Assembly: GCA_002747825.1 (NCBI GenBank)
Contig: PDQQ01000013.1
Coordinates: forward strand, 38,822-102,821
Length of the DNA stretch: 64,000 nucleotides
Direction: 5' to 3'
Source: Deltaproteobacteria bacterium
Lineage (GTDB): Bacteria; Desulfobacterota; Desulfobulbia; Desulfobulbales; Desulfocapsaceae
Under the pieces are notes generated by a model that worked only from the letters and a program-made list of their open reading frames with translations, was not told the origin of the DNA and searched no databases. Shown here one piece after another: positions 35,967-47,232 of the stretch. A program made the translations under genes and the position numbers. Position 1 is the first letter of the stretch. Each line of letters starts with the position of its first letter.

Positions 35967-36809
35967 GTGAAAACCTTCCTGCGCGATACAATCAATTACC
36001 TGGATCTGTTCTCCTGGTTTTTTGTCTTTGTTTTTTTCTGCGGCAGTGCATTGATCTTCGATGGCAGTCTGGCACTTGCTGCCGCCGGAGCAACAGCGAT
36101 CATTATCGAAATGCTGTTCATCGCCGTTGCCGTCGAAATCATCATCGAATCCCTGAAAAACAAAAAAGGCATCGGCACCCTGACCGGTTTTATAACCAAC
36201 GGACCGGAGGCGGTCTGTCTGATTGTCGGCCTTGCGGTCGGGGATATCATCTTTGCCGCCTCAACGCCCCTGGGGTCAAATTTTATCAATCCGCTCCTTT
36301 TATTGGTCGCCGCCCTGCTGTCCGGGCAGCTGCTGACGCTTTTTCGATGCCACAGAGGCTACAGTCTTTTTACCATATTCGGCACGGCCTCGCTGGCGGG
36401 CAGTTTTTTCCTGCTCAAAACCCCGCACTACCCCTACTGGCTTTTTTCGGCACTGACACTGACCTTGCCCCTGTTCTACCTGCGCCCGGAAGAACAAAAA
36501 AGGCAGGAAGAGGCCTTCACATTCTCACCAGCTCTCTGGCTGCTGCCCGCGGTGATCCTTCTTACCGCCGCCGGTTATTTCCTCGACCCTGTGGTTTCTT
36601 TTACCGCGCATCACTCGCGGGTACCCAAAGGCGTTATCGGCTTTATCGTTTTGTCGACACTTACCAGCTGGCCGGAGTTCAAGTCCTGCCTCGCTCTTTT
36701 GAAGAGAAAGCAGCTGGTAGGTGCCATTCTCAACATAACGGTCTCTAATATCACAAATATCTGGCTGGCCGCAATAGGTGTTGCAGCCTACTATTTTGGC
36801 GGGCAATAG
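35967..36809 (+). CDS. Sodium/calcium exchanger-like membrane protein
   Basis: A 280-residue protein with about nine hydrophobic segments and two alpha-repeat-like motifs of the cation/Ca2+ antiporter superfamily: GFITNGPEAVCLIVGLAVGD (residues 74-93) with GSNFINP, and TSWPEFKSCLALLK with NITVSNITNIW (near 230-265). Acidic residues (Glu in GPEAV and WPEF) are where family members bind cation. Start is GTG 35967. Length is at the short end of the family. The transported ion is unknown; Na+ or H+ against Ca2+ is the family default. Confidence 0.78.
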   Translation: MKTFLRDTINYLDLFSWFFVFVFFCGSALIFDGSLALAAAGATAIIIEMLFIAVAVEIIIESLKNKKGIGTLTGFITNGPEAVCLIVGLAVGDIIFAASTPLGSNFINPLLLLVAALLSGQLLTLFRCHRGYSLFTIFGTASLAGSFFLLKTPHYPYWLFSALTLTLPLFYLRPEEQKRQEEAFTFSPALWLLPAVILLTAAGYFLDPVVSFTAHHSRVPKGVIGFIVLSTLTSWPEFKSCLALLKRKQLVGAILNITVSNITNIWLAAIGVAAYYFGGQ

Positions 36810-36962
36810 CGCAGAGGGCTTACAGGTGAAAAACCTGTAAAGCCGATAGTCTGTAACCATCTGCATAGATACGTTTCGAGCAGCTCCAGCCAAGGCTGCC
36901 TCAAACAAGATGGCCCCGCGCTCTGCAAAAAACTGTGGGAGGGAGAGAATTCTGCGCAAGTA

Positions 36963-37050
36963 TGGTGCCTGGAGCGAGAATCGAACTCGCACGAGCCTTA
37001 AGCTCACGAGATTTTAAGTCTCGGGTGTCTACCAATTCCACCATCCAGGC
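36963..37050 (-). tRNA. tRNA-Leu (anticodon UAA)
   Basis: 88 bases including encoded CCA. The acceptor stem is GCCTGGA/TCCAGGC, the anticodon stem-loop reads GAGACTTAAAATCTC, and there is a long variable arm typical of Leu. It lies 77 bases after the ybeY-pdxJ stop on the same strand. Confidence 0.97.
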
Positions 37051-37127
37051 ACAGCAGCTCCCTTCTACCATCAAGTCGGCAACTTTGTCAATCCTGATCA
37101 TGCAAAGGGACAACCCACCTGCAAAGG

Positions 37128-38327
37128 CTACAGATCAAAAACGGCGGTCTCGACAATTTCGCGCATATCCCGCACCGCTTTTTCCAGCCCGCTCAGCGCG
37201 GCACGGGCGATGATTGCATGCCCGATTGACAGCTCCTCGACCGCTTCAAGAGCCGCGATATCTGCAGCGTTCTGATAGTTAAGGCCATGCCCGGCATTTA
37301 CCCGAAGGCCAAGCGACAGGGCGTAGTCGGCGGCACTTTCCAGGAGCAGGAATTCCTCATCCTGCTCCTGGTCTGTTGCGGCATCAGCGTACCTTCCGGT
37401 ATGCAGCTCAACAAAGGTTGCCCCCAGCTCGGCAGCAGCCGCTATCTGTTTTGGATCGGGATCAAGAAACAGAGACACAGGGATGGCGCTGCTCTGCATC
37501 GTATCAATCACTTTGCCTATTTTTTCCTTTTGTGCGAGCAGATCAAGACCGCCTTCGGTGGTCAGCTCCTGACGCTTTTCCGGGACCAGGGTTACCAGAT
37601 CCGGGCCCACCTCAAGGGCGATCTTGATGATCTCTTCATTGGCCCCCATCTCCAGATTCATCTTGGTCTTGATGGTCTCCCGGAGCAGAAATACATCCCT
37701 GTCCTGGATATGGCGTCTGTCCTCCCGCAGATGAACAACGATGCCAGCCGCACCGGCCAACTCACAGATCGCCGCCGCCGCAACCGGATCCGGCTCAGAG
37801 ATACCCCTCGCCTGGCGTATGGTGGCAATATGATCAACATTTATCGCTAATCTGGTCATTATATTTCCCCTTCTGTCGTTTATTCTGCTGAGCAGTTCCT
37901 GCTCCTTTTCTGCCATAATTCGATGGTCTTCACTTGATCGTTCATGGTCGTATCCGAGGAGATGCAGCAGGCCATGTACGAGCAGCCAAGAAACCCGTTG
38001 ACGAACCGAACAATCCAGAGTCTGGGCTTCCCTTGCCGCTGTCTCAAGAGAGATGAAAATATCGCCCAGCTCCTGTACCGGTAGCCCGGCAAGTGCCGCC
38101 TGTGCCCCTTCGTTGAACGGGAAAGAGAGCACATTTGTGGCACTGTCCCTGTTTCTGTACTGACGGTTAAGGGCCTGAATGCGTTGATCATCGACCAGCA
38201 CAACGCTCAGTCCATACTCGAAAGCCCCCAGCTCCTTGAGGAGCCTGTCGGCAACCCTTGTGTATCTCCTGGTATCGAAAAAGCCTCTCCCGGAGGCAGG
38301 CAATAGATTGGTAATTGTCGTTGGCAT
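37128..38327 (-). CDS. ybeY-pdxJ: YbeY-PdxJ fusion: rRNA-maturation endoribonuclease and pyridoxine 5'-phosphate synthase
   Basis: One uninterrupted 399-codon frame encodes two usually separate enzymes. Residues 1-150 are YbeY, a zinc endoribonuclease of 16S rRNA maturation, with [11 protein letters not shown] at 118-128 (three His ligands). Residues 157-399 are complete PdxJ ([19 protein letters not shown], then [28 protein letters not shown] and [10 protein letters not shown]), which makes pyridoxine 5'-phosphate. The joint is [10 protein letters not shown]. The inner ATG (37857-37859) has an AAGGGGA ribosome-binding site at 7 bases, so free PdxJ may also be made. The fusion starts 7 bases after the phoH stop. 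The DNA gives no sign of a sequencing frameshift. Confidence 0.9.
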   Translation of the reverse strand: MPTTITNLLPASGRGFFDTRRYTRVADRLLKELGAFEYGLSVVLVDDQRIQALNRQYRNRDSATNVLSFPFNEGAQAALAGLPVQELGDIFISLETAAREAQTLDCSVRQRVSWLLVHGLLHLLGYDHERSSEDHRIMAEKEQELLSRINDRRGNIMTRLAINVDHIATIRQARGISEPDPVAAAAICELAGAAGIVVHLREDRRHIQDRDVFLLRETIKTKMNLEMGANEEIIKIALEVGPDLVTLVPEKRQELTTEGGLDLLAQKEKIGKVIDTMQSSAIPVSLFLDPDPKQIAAAAELGATFVELHTGRYADAATDQEQDEEFLLLESAADYALSLGLRVNAGHGLNYQNAADIAALEAVEELSIGHAIIARAALSGLEKAVRDMREIVETAVFDL

Positions 38328-38334
38328 ACCGATT

Positions 38335-39280
<946 letters not shown>

Positions 39281-39309
<29 letters not shown>

Positions 39310-40165
39310 TGGCCCTCAGCATTTCGTCAATAAGCGCCTGATATGCGGCAAGACTGCGTTGCTGCGGCTTTCGGCCATTGATAAAAACGGTTGGTGTTCC
39401 TGTAACCCCGGCCTTTTTGGCATCCTGCAGGTCTTTTTCAATCCGGGCTATGGTCTCGGCAGAATTTCTGTCTTTGTCGAACTTTTTCATATCAAGCCCC
39501 AGGTCAACAGCGATCTGCCTGATCTTCTTCGCTGTGAGTTCCTTTTCTGCAAAGAGCTTGTCATGAAACTCCCAGAACCGTCCCTGCTCCTGCGCTGCAA
39601 GGGCAGCACTGGCGGCCTCTCTTGCCAACGGATGAAAAGGCAGGGGCATATTTTTGAAAACAACCTTCAGATGTTTCGCGTTCTTTTCATAAACGGCGTC
39701 AATCAGGCCTTCAATCTTGCTGCAATATGGGCATTGAAAATCGGTAAACAGGGTCAAGGTTACCGGAGCATCTGCAGGCCCCTTGAAAGGGGCGCCTTCG
39801 GTATCAATCTCATAGACAAAGGCAACGGAAACCGCGGTAAACGTACCTTTTGTATTATCGACCAGATACAGCATCTCACCCAGCGGAGAGATATCAATAG
39901 CCGAGACATCAGGCCCTACAGGGATTTCCCCCTGCAACTGCCCGATCTGATCGAAGATCTTTACCTGCCCGTCTTCGGTCAGAAAAAAGACAAATTTGCC
40001 ATCGAGGCTGTGGACCATATCAAGGCTCTTTGCCCCCACGTCCCAGGTCATGATTTCCTGCCACTCGACAAAATTATCTTTCCCGCTCCTAAGAGCTTGT
40101 GCAAGGGCTGGGGTGGCGATGGCCAGCGACAGGACAGAACATACAATCAGTTTTATCAGTTTCAT
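39281..40165 (-). CDS. DsbA-family thiol-disulfide oxidoreductase with N-terminal extension
   Basis: A 294-residue secreted protein: signal peptide MKLIKLIVCSVLSLAIATPALA, about 95 residues with beta-propeller-like strands (AKSLDMVHSLDGKFVFFLTEDG, SAIDISPLGEMLYLVDNT), then a DsbA/DsbG-like thioredoxin domain with redox motif CPYC (FTDFQCPYCSK) near residue 148 and cis-Pro in GVTGTPTVFING near 258. It would oxidise or isomerise periplasmic disulfides. The extra N-terminal region may be a sensor or substrate-binding domain. It overlaps phoH by 29 bases. Confidence 0.85.
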
Positions 40166-40541
40166 AACGGTCTCGAGATATTATATTTGAATAAAAAAAC
40201 AGCCAGGAAACGCCCAGGGCCCACAATAGACACTCTCAGAGATTTTCGCAACAAAGACTGCGAAAAGTCTTTCTGATCGAGAAAGATCCGACAGAAAAAG
40301 GTATACTAAACCAGGTTATCAGAGTCTTTCAGACAAAGACGCAGAGAGCTGCAGCAAAAAAGGCGGGCAAAACGCCTCTCGCATCAGTCAGTCCGGCTTT
40401 TGTCTCTTTTTCCAGGCGAGCTCTACAAGAGTAATTCTCCGCTTGACGGGTTCTCGTATCTGAATTATTACATAGCGGTTCAGCAGACAGTAACAAAAGG
40501 GTCTTTTCGGGCATAGAACCTTGTCGCAGCGAACGAAGGGT
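40166..40541. other. Divergent intergenic region before tRNA-Leu
   Basis: About 375 bases between the leftward DsbA-like gene and tRNA-Leu(UAG). No convincing gene; the small frames lack motifs and ribosome-binding sites. It must hold promoters for both sides, which I could not fix by eye. Confidence 0.35.
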
Positions 40542-40626
<85 letters not shown>

Positions 40627-40768
40627 TACCCCCGAGAGCTGGATAACGTTTTACAGATACTCTCTTTTTCTGCGGATCAGGTTTTCCCCCTGAGACACCG
40701 GGGATGAGTTGCCCTTGCAACCCATTGTTGAGATTTTCTATTACTTTTAACGAAAGGAAGGTACATTG

Positions 40769-42106
40769 ATGGAAGTAAAAGTTGAAGAAATCGGTACACT
40801 TACCAGAAAAATCACGGTAACTATTCCTTCAGAGACCGTTCAGCCGATGTTGAACAAGTCCTACGATAAGCTGAAAAAAGATGTTAAAATGAAAGGCTTT
40901 CGTCGAGGTAAGGTGCCTCGCAGTTATATCGTTAAAAGCTATAAGTCCCAGGTTGAACAGGAGACAGGCCAGACCCTGATTCAGGAGAATTACTTTACCG
41001 CCGTAGAAAACAAAGAGATCGAACCGATTGTGCATCCTGAAATCAAGGATTTACATTATAACGAGGATGGTTCGTTTACCTTTGTGGCAGAGGTCGATAT
41101 ACGCCCAACCTTTGAACTGGGTACATACAAAGGACTTGAGCTGATAAAAGAGCCGATTCTGGTAACAGACGAGGAGATCGCCCTTGAGCTTGAACGGCTG
41201 CAAAAGGAAAAGGCGCCGCTGCAGACCGTCGAAAACCGGGCCGTGCAGGAAGGGGATTCCGTGACCCTCGATTTCCAGGGCTATCACAACGGAACGGAGA
41301 TGCCCCAGGTCAAGAACAACAACTATACCGTGGTTATTGGTTCCGGCATGATGGATGCAGGATTTGAGGCAAAGATTGTAGGCATGCAGGTCGGTGAGGA
41401 GGCGAGACATGAAATTGACTTCCCCGCTGACCACCCGAATCCGCTCCTTAAAGACAAGAAGATCGAGTTTCAGGTCAAGATACAGCAGATACAGGAAAAG
41501 ATTCTGCCGGATCTTGATGACAGCTTTGCGGCCTTGATCAATCCGGAGTTTAAGCATCTCGATGACCTGAAGGCCGATATCAAAAAGACCATCGAAACCT
41601 CCCGCGAAGAAACGGCAGAGGCCAGGCTCACCGACAAGATGATGGAACAACTCCTCGAAAAGCACACCTTTGAGGTTCCCAAACGTCTTGTTGCCTTTGA
41701 GATTGAGCAGATGATCAAACAGACCGAGCAGCAGCTTTCTGCTCAGCAGATGAGTCTTGAGGCTGCCGGTTTGAAAAAAGAGACCCTGGCACAGCAAAAT
41801 GAGCCCATTGCCGAACAACGGGTACGGGGCGACTTCATTCTGAAAAAGATCGCCGAGGTCGAGGATATCAAGGTCGAAGATGAGGATATGGACCGCGGCT
41901 TCAAGCGCATCGGCGACATGTACAATATGCCGGTTGCCAGGGTGAAGGAATTTTTCAAGAGCCGTGAAGACCTGCTGCCATTTATGAATGAGCTGCTCAA
42001 CGAAAAGGTGCTCAACTGGCTGCGGGAGCAGGCCGTGTTTGTTGAAGCCCCGAAAACAGCTGAAAAGGAAGAAGAAAAAGACCTTGCCGCAGATACGACC
42101 GAGTAA
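40769..42106 (+). CDS. tig: Trigger factor
   Basis: A 445-residue ribosome-bound chaperone with peptidyl-prolyl isomerase activity. The N-terminal ribosome-binding signature GFRRGKVPRSYI is near residue 44. The FKBP-like domain follows (GDSVTLDFQGYHNG near 165 and GMQVGEEARHEIDFPADH), then a long helical C-terminal chaperone domain. AAGGAAGG lies 8 bases before ATG 40769. It opens the tig-clpP-clpX-lon set, the common bacterial order, though 291 non-coding bases separate it from clpP. Confidence 0.95.
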   Translation: MEVKVEEIGTLTRKITVTIPSETVQPMLNKSYDKLKKDVKMKGFRRGKVPRSYIVKSYKSQVEQETGQTLIQENYFTAVENKEIEPIVHPEIKDLHYNEDGSFTFVAEVDIRPTFELGTYKGLELIKEPILVTDEEIALELERLQKEKAPLQTVENRAVQEGDSVTLDFQGYHNGTEMPQVKNNNYTVVIGSGMMDAGFEAKIVGMQVGEEARHEIDFPADHPNPLLKDKKIEFQVKIQQIQEKILPDLDDSFAALINPEFKHLDDLKADIKKTIETSREETAEARLTDKMMEQLLEKHTFEVPKRLVAFEIEQMIKQTEQQLSAQQMSLEAAGLKKETLAQQNEPIAEQRVRGDFILKKIAEVEDIKVEDEDMDRGFKRIGDMYNMPVARVKEFFKSREDLLPFMNELLNEKVLNWLREQAVFVEAPKTAEKEEEKDLAADTTE

Positions 42107-42397
42107 GCGGCCAACATTCCTGAATTTTCTTTCCGTTCAGAGGCAGAAACAAGAAATAGTACAGCTGAATACAATAGCAAAGGAGAGCTTCACTGTAGCA
42201 CAAAAGAGCTCCAAAACGAATGAGTTGAAACCGGCCGGGCGGGATCTCTTCTTGCGCGGTTCAGTATACCGGCTTTTTCACCCTCTGCGCCGGTGACAAG
42301 TCAGCCAGGACGGAGGTATTTACACAACAGACCGCCGGCTCGCCGATCGGCTGCACAGGGCCTGAATACGGCAGGATCTGTTCTCGGAGAAAACCTT

Positions 42398-43000
42398 ATG
42401 AATCTTGTACCAATAGTCATCGAACAAAACTCCCGTGGTGAACGGGCGATGGATATCTATTCCCGCCTGCTCAAAGAGCGTATTATCTTTTTGGGATCAG
42501 CGGTAAACGACGCTGTGGCAAATGTGATAATCGCCCAGCTGCTCTTTCTTGAGGCGGAGGATCCGGAAAAGGATATCACCTTCCATATCAACTCTCCGGG
42601 AGGGGCAGTAACAGCGGGTATGGCAATCTATGATACAATGCAGTATGTAAAATGTGATATAGCCACCCTCTGCATGGGGCAGGCCGCCTCCATGGGGGCC
42701 TTTCTGCTGGCGGCAGGAACACCCGGCAAGCGCTGTTGTCTGCCCAACTCCCGGATAATGATACACCAGCCGATGGGCGGGTTTCAGGGACAGGCAACAG
42801 ATATCGACATCCATGCCAAGGAGATCCTGCGCATAAAAAACGATATCAACAGGCTGCTGGCCTTCCACACCAAAAAGACCCTGAAAAAGATCGCAGCCGA
42901 CACGGAGCGTGATAATTTTATGAGCCCGGCACAGGCCAAAAAATACGGGCTGATCGACAGGGTGCTGACCAGCCGTGAAGAGCTGGTCGAGGGAGAATAA
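42398..43000 (+). CDS. clpP: ATP-dependent Clp protease proteolytic subunit
   Basis: A 200-residue serine protease of the ClpXP complex. The catalytic residues are Ser98 in [14 protein letters not shown] and His123 in [13 protein letters not shown], with an Asp near 172. It begins [10 protein letters not shown], the typical mature-like start; ATG 42398 has GGAGAAAA upstream, and the longer open frame to 42293 is not conserved. The stop overlaps the clpX start (TAATG). The 291 bases before it contain no gene. Confidence 0.96.
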   Translation: MNLVPIVIEQNSRGERAMDIYSRLLKERIIFLGSAVNDAVANVIIAQLLFLEAEDPEKDITFHINSPGGAVTAGMAIYDTMQYVKCDIATLCMGQAASMGAFLLAAGTPGKRCCLPNSRIMIHQPMGGFQGQATDIDIHAKEILRIKNDINRLLAFHTKKTLKKIAADTERDNFMSPAQAKKYGLIDRVLTSREELVEGE

Positions 43001-44265
43001 TGGACGACACCACCAACCTTAGCGGCAACACCTGTTCTTTTTGCGGAAAAGACCAGGAAGAGGTCGAAAAGCTCATCGCCGGACCCGAGGTCTTTATCTG
43101 TGATGAGTGCATATCACTCTGTAACGAGCTCGTGAACAGCTCTGAAGATCAGGAAGACAGCGAACGAGACCTGCAGTCCGCCCCCCTCAAGCCAATCGAA
43201 ATCAAGGAGCGACTTGACGACTACGTGATCGGGCAGGATCAGGCGAAAAAGGTTCTTTCCGTCGCCGTACACAACCATTACAAACGGATTGCGGCTCTCG
43301 GCTCAGACGATGACGGGGTCGAGTTACAGAAATCAAACATCGTCCTGATAGGGCCCACCGGTTCCGGTAAAACCCTCGTTGCACAAACCCTTGCCCGCAT
43401 CCTCAACGTGCCCTTCTCGGTCTCTGATGCCACAACACTCACCGAGGCAGGTTATGTCGGAGAAGATGTCGAAAATGTCCTGGTAAACCTCCTGATGGCC
43501 GCCGATTACGACGTTGAAAGGGCGCAACGGGGCATCGTCTATATCGACGAAATTGACAAAATTGCCAAAAGACAGGTTGGTCCGTCTCTGATGCGGGATG
43601 TTTCGGGTGAAGGGGTGCAACAGGCCCTGCTCAAGATTATTGAGGGGACCGTCGCCTCGGTTCCTCCGAAGGGTGGACGCAAGCATCCGGGCCAGGATAT
43701 GATAAAGATCGATACCAGCAATATCCTCTTTATTGTCGGCGGTGCCTTCGTTGGATTGGATAAGATCGTCAGCAAGCGTTTTGGTAAAAAATCGATCGGT
43801 TTTGGTGCCAAGATCAACGATCATACAGAGAGCCAGATAGGAGAACTACTCGCAAACGTCGGGCCAAAAGATCTCCACGATTTTGGTCTTATTCCCGAAT
43901 TTGTCGGCAGGCTGCCGATAATAGCCCACCTGGAAGAGCTGACCTCCGAGGACCTGATACGCATACTGAAAGAGCCTAAAAATGCCTTAACCAAACAGTA
44001 CCAGAAATTGTTTTCGCTGGAAGGTGTCCGCCTCAGCTTCACAGAAAGTGCGCTTGAGGCGGTTGTCGAAGAGGCAATCGAGAAGAAAACCGGTGCCAGA
44101 GGCCTGCGTTCGGTTATGGAAAAGGCGATGCTGAGCATAATGTACAATCTGCCGTCAATGGAAAATGTTGAGGAGTGCGTGATAAGTGAGCAGGTGATAA
44201 AAGACGGCGAATACCCGGTAATTTTGTATCATACGACATCAGACGACCAACGTAATGCCGGCTAG
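43000..44265 (+). CDS. clpX: ATP-dependent Clp protease ATP-binding subunit ClpX
   Basis: A 421-residue AAA+ unfoldase that feeds ClpP. It has the N-terminal zinc-binding domain [11 protein letters not shown]...CDECISLC (residues 12-39), Walker [16 protein letters not shown] near 115, Walker [14 protein letters not shown] near 180, the RKHPGQD pore segment and sensor 2 [14 protein letters not shown] near 367. The start overlaps the clpP stop; it precedes lon by 42 bases. Confidence 0.97.
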   Translation: MDDTTNLSGNTCSFCGKDQEEVEKLIAGPEVFICDECISLCNELVNSSEDQEDSERDLQSAPLKPIEIKERLDDYVIGQDQAKKVLSVAVHNHYKRIAALGSDDDGVELQKSNIVLIGPTGSGKTLVAQTLARILNVPFSVSDATTLTEAGYVGEDVENVLVNLLMAADYDVERAQRGIVYIDEIDKIAKRQVGPSLMRDVSGEGVQQALLKIIEGTVASVPPKGGRKHPGQDMIKIDTSNILFIVGGAFVGLDKIVSKRFGKKSIGFGAKINDHTESQIGELLANVGPKDLHDFGLIPEFVGRLPIIAHLEELTSEDLIRILKEPKNALTKQYQKLFSLEGVRLSFTESALEAVVEEAIEKKTGARGLRSVMEKAMLSIMYNLPSMENVEECVISEQVIKDGEYPVILYHTTSDDQRNAG

Positions 44266-44307
44266 CCCGGATTTTTCACGGGCAAAGTTTTTTGCCAAGG
44301 AGATATT

Positions 44308-46647
44308 GTGACAAGACTGTACCCGATAATGCCGTTGAGGGATCTTGTAATATTCCCCCATATGGTCGCCCCCCTGGTAGTCGGGCGTAAGCCATCCATC
44401 GCGGCTCTCGAAGACGCAATGGAAAAGAAAACCGAGATCCTGCTGGTTACCCAGAAAACCTCAAATATTGATATACCTTCGATTGAGGATCTCTACGGTT
44501 ACGGAACCCTGGCAAGTGTCATGCAGCTGCTGCGCCTTCCCGACGGAACAATCAAGGCCCTTGTCGAGGGAAAGACCCGGGCCAGGGTGATCTCTTGTAT
44601 CCTGCAAAACAATTTTTTCAAGGCTGAGGTGGAAAAATGCGTCGACGAGCGTGAAGACGATGCTTCGGTAACCGCCTATGAGCGTTGGCTCAAGAAAACC
44701 TTCGAGAGCTACGCAAAGATCAACAAAAAGATCTCCAAGGATGCGATTGCCTCGATCCAGGCGCTGGACAATCCCCATAAACTGTTAAATGTCATCTGCT
44801 CGCATATTCCGCTCAAAATAGGCGAGAAACAGGAACTTCTGGAAACTCCGCCGATCGTCAGGCGCAGTGAAAAGATACTTGAGATACTGCACAGAGAGAT
44901 AGAGCTCGCCGAGATCGAGAAAAAAATCAACGCCAAGGTCAAGGTGCGTATGGGCAAGACCCAGCGCGATTACTATCTCGGAGAAAAGATACGCGAGATA
45001 CAGTCGGAGATCGGCCAGAACGAAAAGGGTCTCAGCGAGATGGATGAACTCGAAGAGACCATCAAAAATAAGGATATGCCGCTTGCGGCGATGAAGAAGG
45101 CCCTGAAGGAGTTTAACAAGCTCAAGAATATGCCGCCGATGTCGGCAGAAACGACCGTGGTCCGTAACTATATCGACTGTATTGTCAGTCTGCCCTGGAA
45201 CAAAAAGACCAGATCGAGGATCGAAATCAACAAGGCAGAAAAAATCCTCGACCAGGATCATTACGGTCTGGAAAAACCCAAAGAGAGGATCCTTGAGTAT
45301 CTGGCTGTCCAGGCCCAGGTCAAAAAGATCAAGGGCCCGATACTCTGTCTTGTCGGCCCGCCCGGTGTCGGGAAAACCTCTATCTGCAAATCCATCGCCC
45401 GGGCAATGGGACGTAAATTTGCCCGGCTTTCTCTGGGAGGGGTACGCGATGAGGCCGAGATCCGGGGCCATAGAAGGACCTATATCGGGGCCATGCCCGG
45501 CAAGATCATCCACTCCATGCAAAAGGTTGGTTCCTGCAACCCTGTTTTCTGTCTTGACGAAGTGGACAAGATGTCAACAGACTTCAGGGGGGATCCCTCT
45601 TCCGCCCTGCTCGAGGTTCTCGACCCGGAACAAAACGTTGCCTTTGCCGATCATTATCTCGATCTTGATTACGATCTTTCCCAGGTCTTCTTCATTACCA
45701 CGGCAAACAGCCTGCACGGCATCCCGGTACCCCTCCAGGACCGGATGGAAATTATCCAGATACGGGGCTATACAGAAGAGGAAAAGCTGAGGATTGCCCT
45801 TGATTATCTGATCCCCAAACAGCTGAAGGAGAACGGTTTCAAAAAAGACGATATCCGTATAACAGACGGCGCTGTACTTGAGATCATCCGTCTCTATACC
45901 CGGGAGGCAGGGGTGAGGAGTCTTGAGAGAATCATAGGCTCGCTCTGCCGAAAAATTGCCCGAGAACGTCAGAAAAGGAAAGACAAAAAAAAGAAATACC
46001 GTGTCGGCCTGCAGTCCGTTGGCAAGTATCTGGGCACCGCCAAATACCGTTACGGTCTGGCCGAGAGCAAAGACGAGATAGGACTGACCACCGGACTTGC
46101 CTGGACCGAGGTCGGAGGTGAACTGCTGCAGATCGAGGCAACGGTTATGGCGGGTACCGGTAAACTGACCATCACCGGCAAACTCGGAGATGTCATGCAG
46201 GAGTCCGCCCAGGCAGCCCTCAGCTATGTGCGCTCACGGGCCGCAGCCCTGGGGCTGGATGAGGACTTTTACAAACCGCTTGACATCCATATCCACGTCC
46301 CCGAAGGGGCAATTCCCAAGGACGGCCCTTCGGCCGGGATAACCATCGCCACCACCCTTGTTTCGGCGCTTATCAAGGCCCCGGTAAGACACGATCTGGC
46401 GATGACAGGTGAGATCACCCTGCGGGGGAGGGTTCTTCCCATCGGCGGCCTGACCGAAAAGCTCCTCGCCGCAAAACGGGGCAATATCACCCAGGTGCTT
46501 GTCCCCAAGGCCAATGAACGTGATTTAAACGACGTGCCTCTTCGCATACGCAAGGCCTTGACCATCCACGTTGTCGACCATATGGATCAGGTTCTTGACT
46601 ACGGACTTGTTGGCGAGAACAGGCCCGCTTTAACCGCTGATAATTAG
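44308..46647 (+). CDS. lon: ATP-dependent protease Lon
   Basis: A 779-residue AAA+ serine protease. N-terminal substrate-binding domain ([20 protein letters not shown]), Walker [16 protein letters not shown] near residue 350, [17 protein letters not shown] near 415, and the Ser-Lys dyad in [19 protein letters not shown] near 680 with the Lys about 43 residues later ([15 protein letters not shown]). Start GTG 44308 follows CCAAGGAG. It degrades misfolded proteins; it is the last gene of the set, and two tRNA genes follow on the same strand. Confidence 0.97.
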   Translation: MTRLYPIMPLRDLVIFPHMVAPLVVGRKPSIAALEDAMEKKTEILLVTQKTSNIDIPSIEDLYGYGTLASVMQLLRLPDGTIKALVEGKTRARVISCILQNNFFKAEVEKCVDEREDDASVTAYERWLKKTFESYAKINKKISKDAIASIQALDNPHKLLNVICSHIPLKIGEKQELLETPPIVRRSEKILEILHREIELAEIEKKINAKVKVRMGKTQRDYYLGEKIREIQSEIGQNEKGLSEMDELEETIKNKDMPLAAMKKALKEFNKLKNMPPMSAETTVVRNYIDCIVSLPWNKKTRSRIEINKAEKILDQDHYGLEKPKERILEYLAVQAQVKKIKGPILCLVGPPGVGKTSICKSIARAMGRKFARLSLGGVRDEAEIRGHRRTYIGAMPGKIIHSMQKVGSCNPVFCLDEVDKMSTDFRGDPSSALLEVLDPEQNVAFADHYLDLDYDLSQVFFITTANSLHGIPVPLQDRMEIIQIRGYTEEEKLRIALDYLIPKQLKENGFKKDDIRITDGAVLEIIRLYTREAGVRSLERIIGSLCRKIARERQKRKDKKKKYRVGLQSVGKYLGTAKYRYGLAESKDEIGLTTGLAWTEVGGELLQIEATVMAGTGKLTITGKLGDVMQESAQAALSYVRSRAAALGLDEDFYKPLDIHIHVPEGAIPKDGPSAGITIATTLVSALIKAPVRHDLAMTGEITLRGRVLPIGGLTEKLLAAKRGNITQVLVPKANERDLNDVPLRIRKALTIHVVDHMDQVLDYGLVGENRPALTADN

Positions 46648-46698
46648 CTTGACGTATGCCAGGGAAGCTGGTAAAAAGTCCCTCACCATTTGTCAAAC

Positions 46699-46774
46699 GG
46701 GCGACTAGCTCAGTTGGGAGAGCATCGGCCTTACAAGCCGAGGGTCACAGGTTCAAGCCCTGTGTCGCCCACCA
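46699..46774 (+). tRNA. tRNA-Val (anticodon UAC), copy 1
   Basis: 76 bases with encoded CCA; acceptor GGGCGAC, anticodon stem-loop GGCCTTACAAGCC. It is identical by eye to the copy at 47008. Confidence 0.97.
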
Positions 46775-46793
46775 CAGGACAGATATCCTCTTC

Positions 46794-46870
46794 GGAGCGG
46801 TAGTTCAGCTGGTTAGAATGCCGGCCTGTCACGCCGGAGGTCGCGGGTTCGAGTCCCGTCCGCTCCGCCA
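46794..46870 (+). tRNA. tRNA-Asp (anticodon GUC), copy 1
   Basis: 77 bases with encoded CCA; acceptor GGAGCGG, anticodon stem-loop GGCCTGTCACGCC. Identical by eye to the copy at 47100. Confidence 0.97.
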
Positions 46871-47007
46871 GGGGTATCACGCCGCAAACATCCTGAATAA
46901 CCTTGAGGTTTTGCCCCCACTCAACTGCGGGAAAGGCCTCTACAAAAGCTGCAGAGTCTGGTTATAAGAAAGGCTGCGGCCTGCCTGTTCAAGATGTCGA
47001 CAACGAT

Positions 47008-47083
47008 GGGCGACTAGCTCAGTTGGGAGAGCATCGGCCTTACAAGCCGAGGGTCACAGGTTCAAGCCCTGTGTCGCCCACCA
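47008..47083 (+). tRNA. tRNA-Val (anticodon UAC), copy 2
   Basis: 76 bases with encoded CCA, same sequence as copy 1. The pair Val-Asp recurs 309 bases downstream of the first Val. Confidence 0.97.
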
Positions 47084-47099
47084 CAACAGTATTCTCTTT

Positions 47100-47176
47100 G
47101 GAGCGGTAGTTCAGCTGGTTAGAATGCCGGCCTGTCACGCCGGAGGTCGCGGGTTCGAGTCCCGTCCGCTCCGCCA
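47100..47176 (+). tRNA. tRNA-Asp (anticodon GUC), copy 2
   Basis: 77 bases with encoded CCA, same sequence as copy 1. The Val-Asp spacer here is 16 bases, against 19 in the first pair. Confidence 0.97.
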
Positions 47177-47232
47177 TCTTCTTCTTTACTCTCTGCGAGC
47201 AGAAACCCACTACAGCCGGTTCAAAGCCTCTC

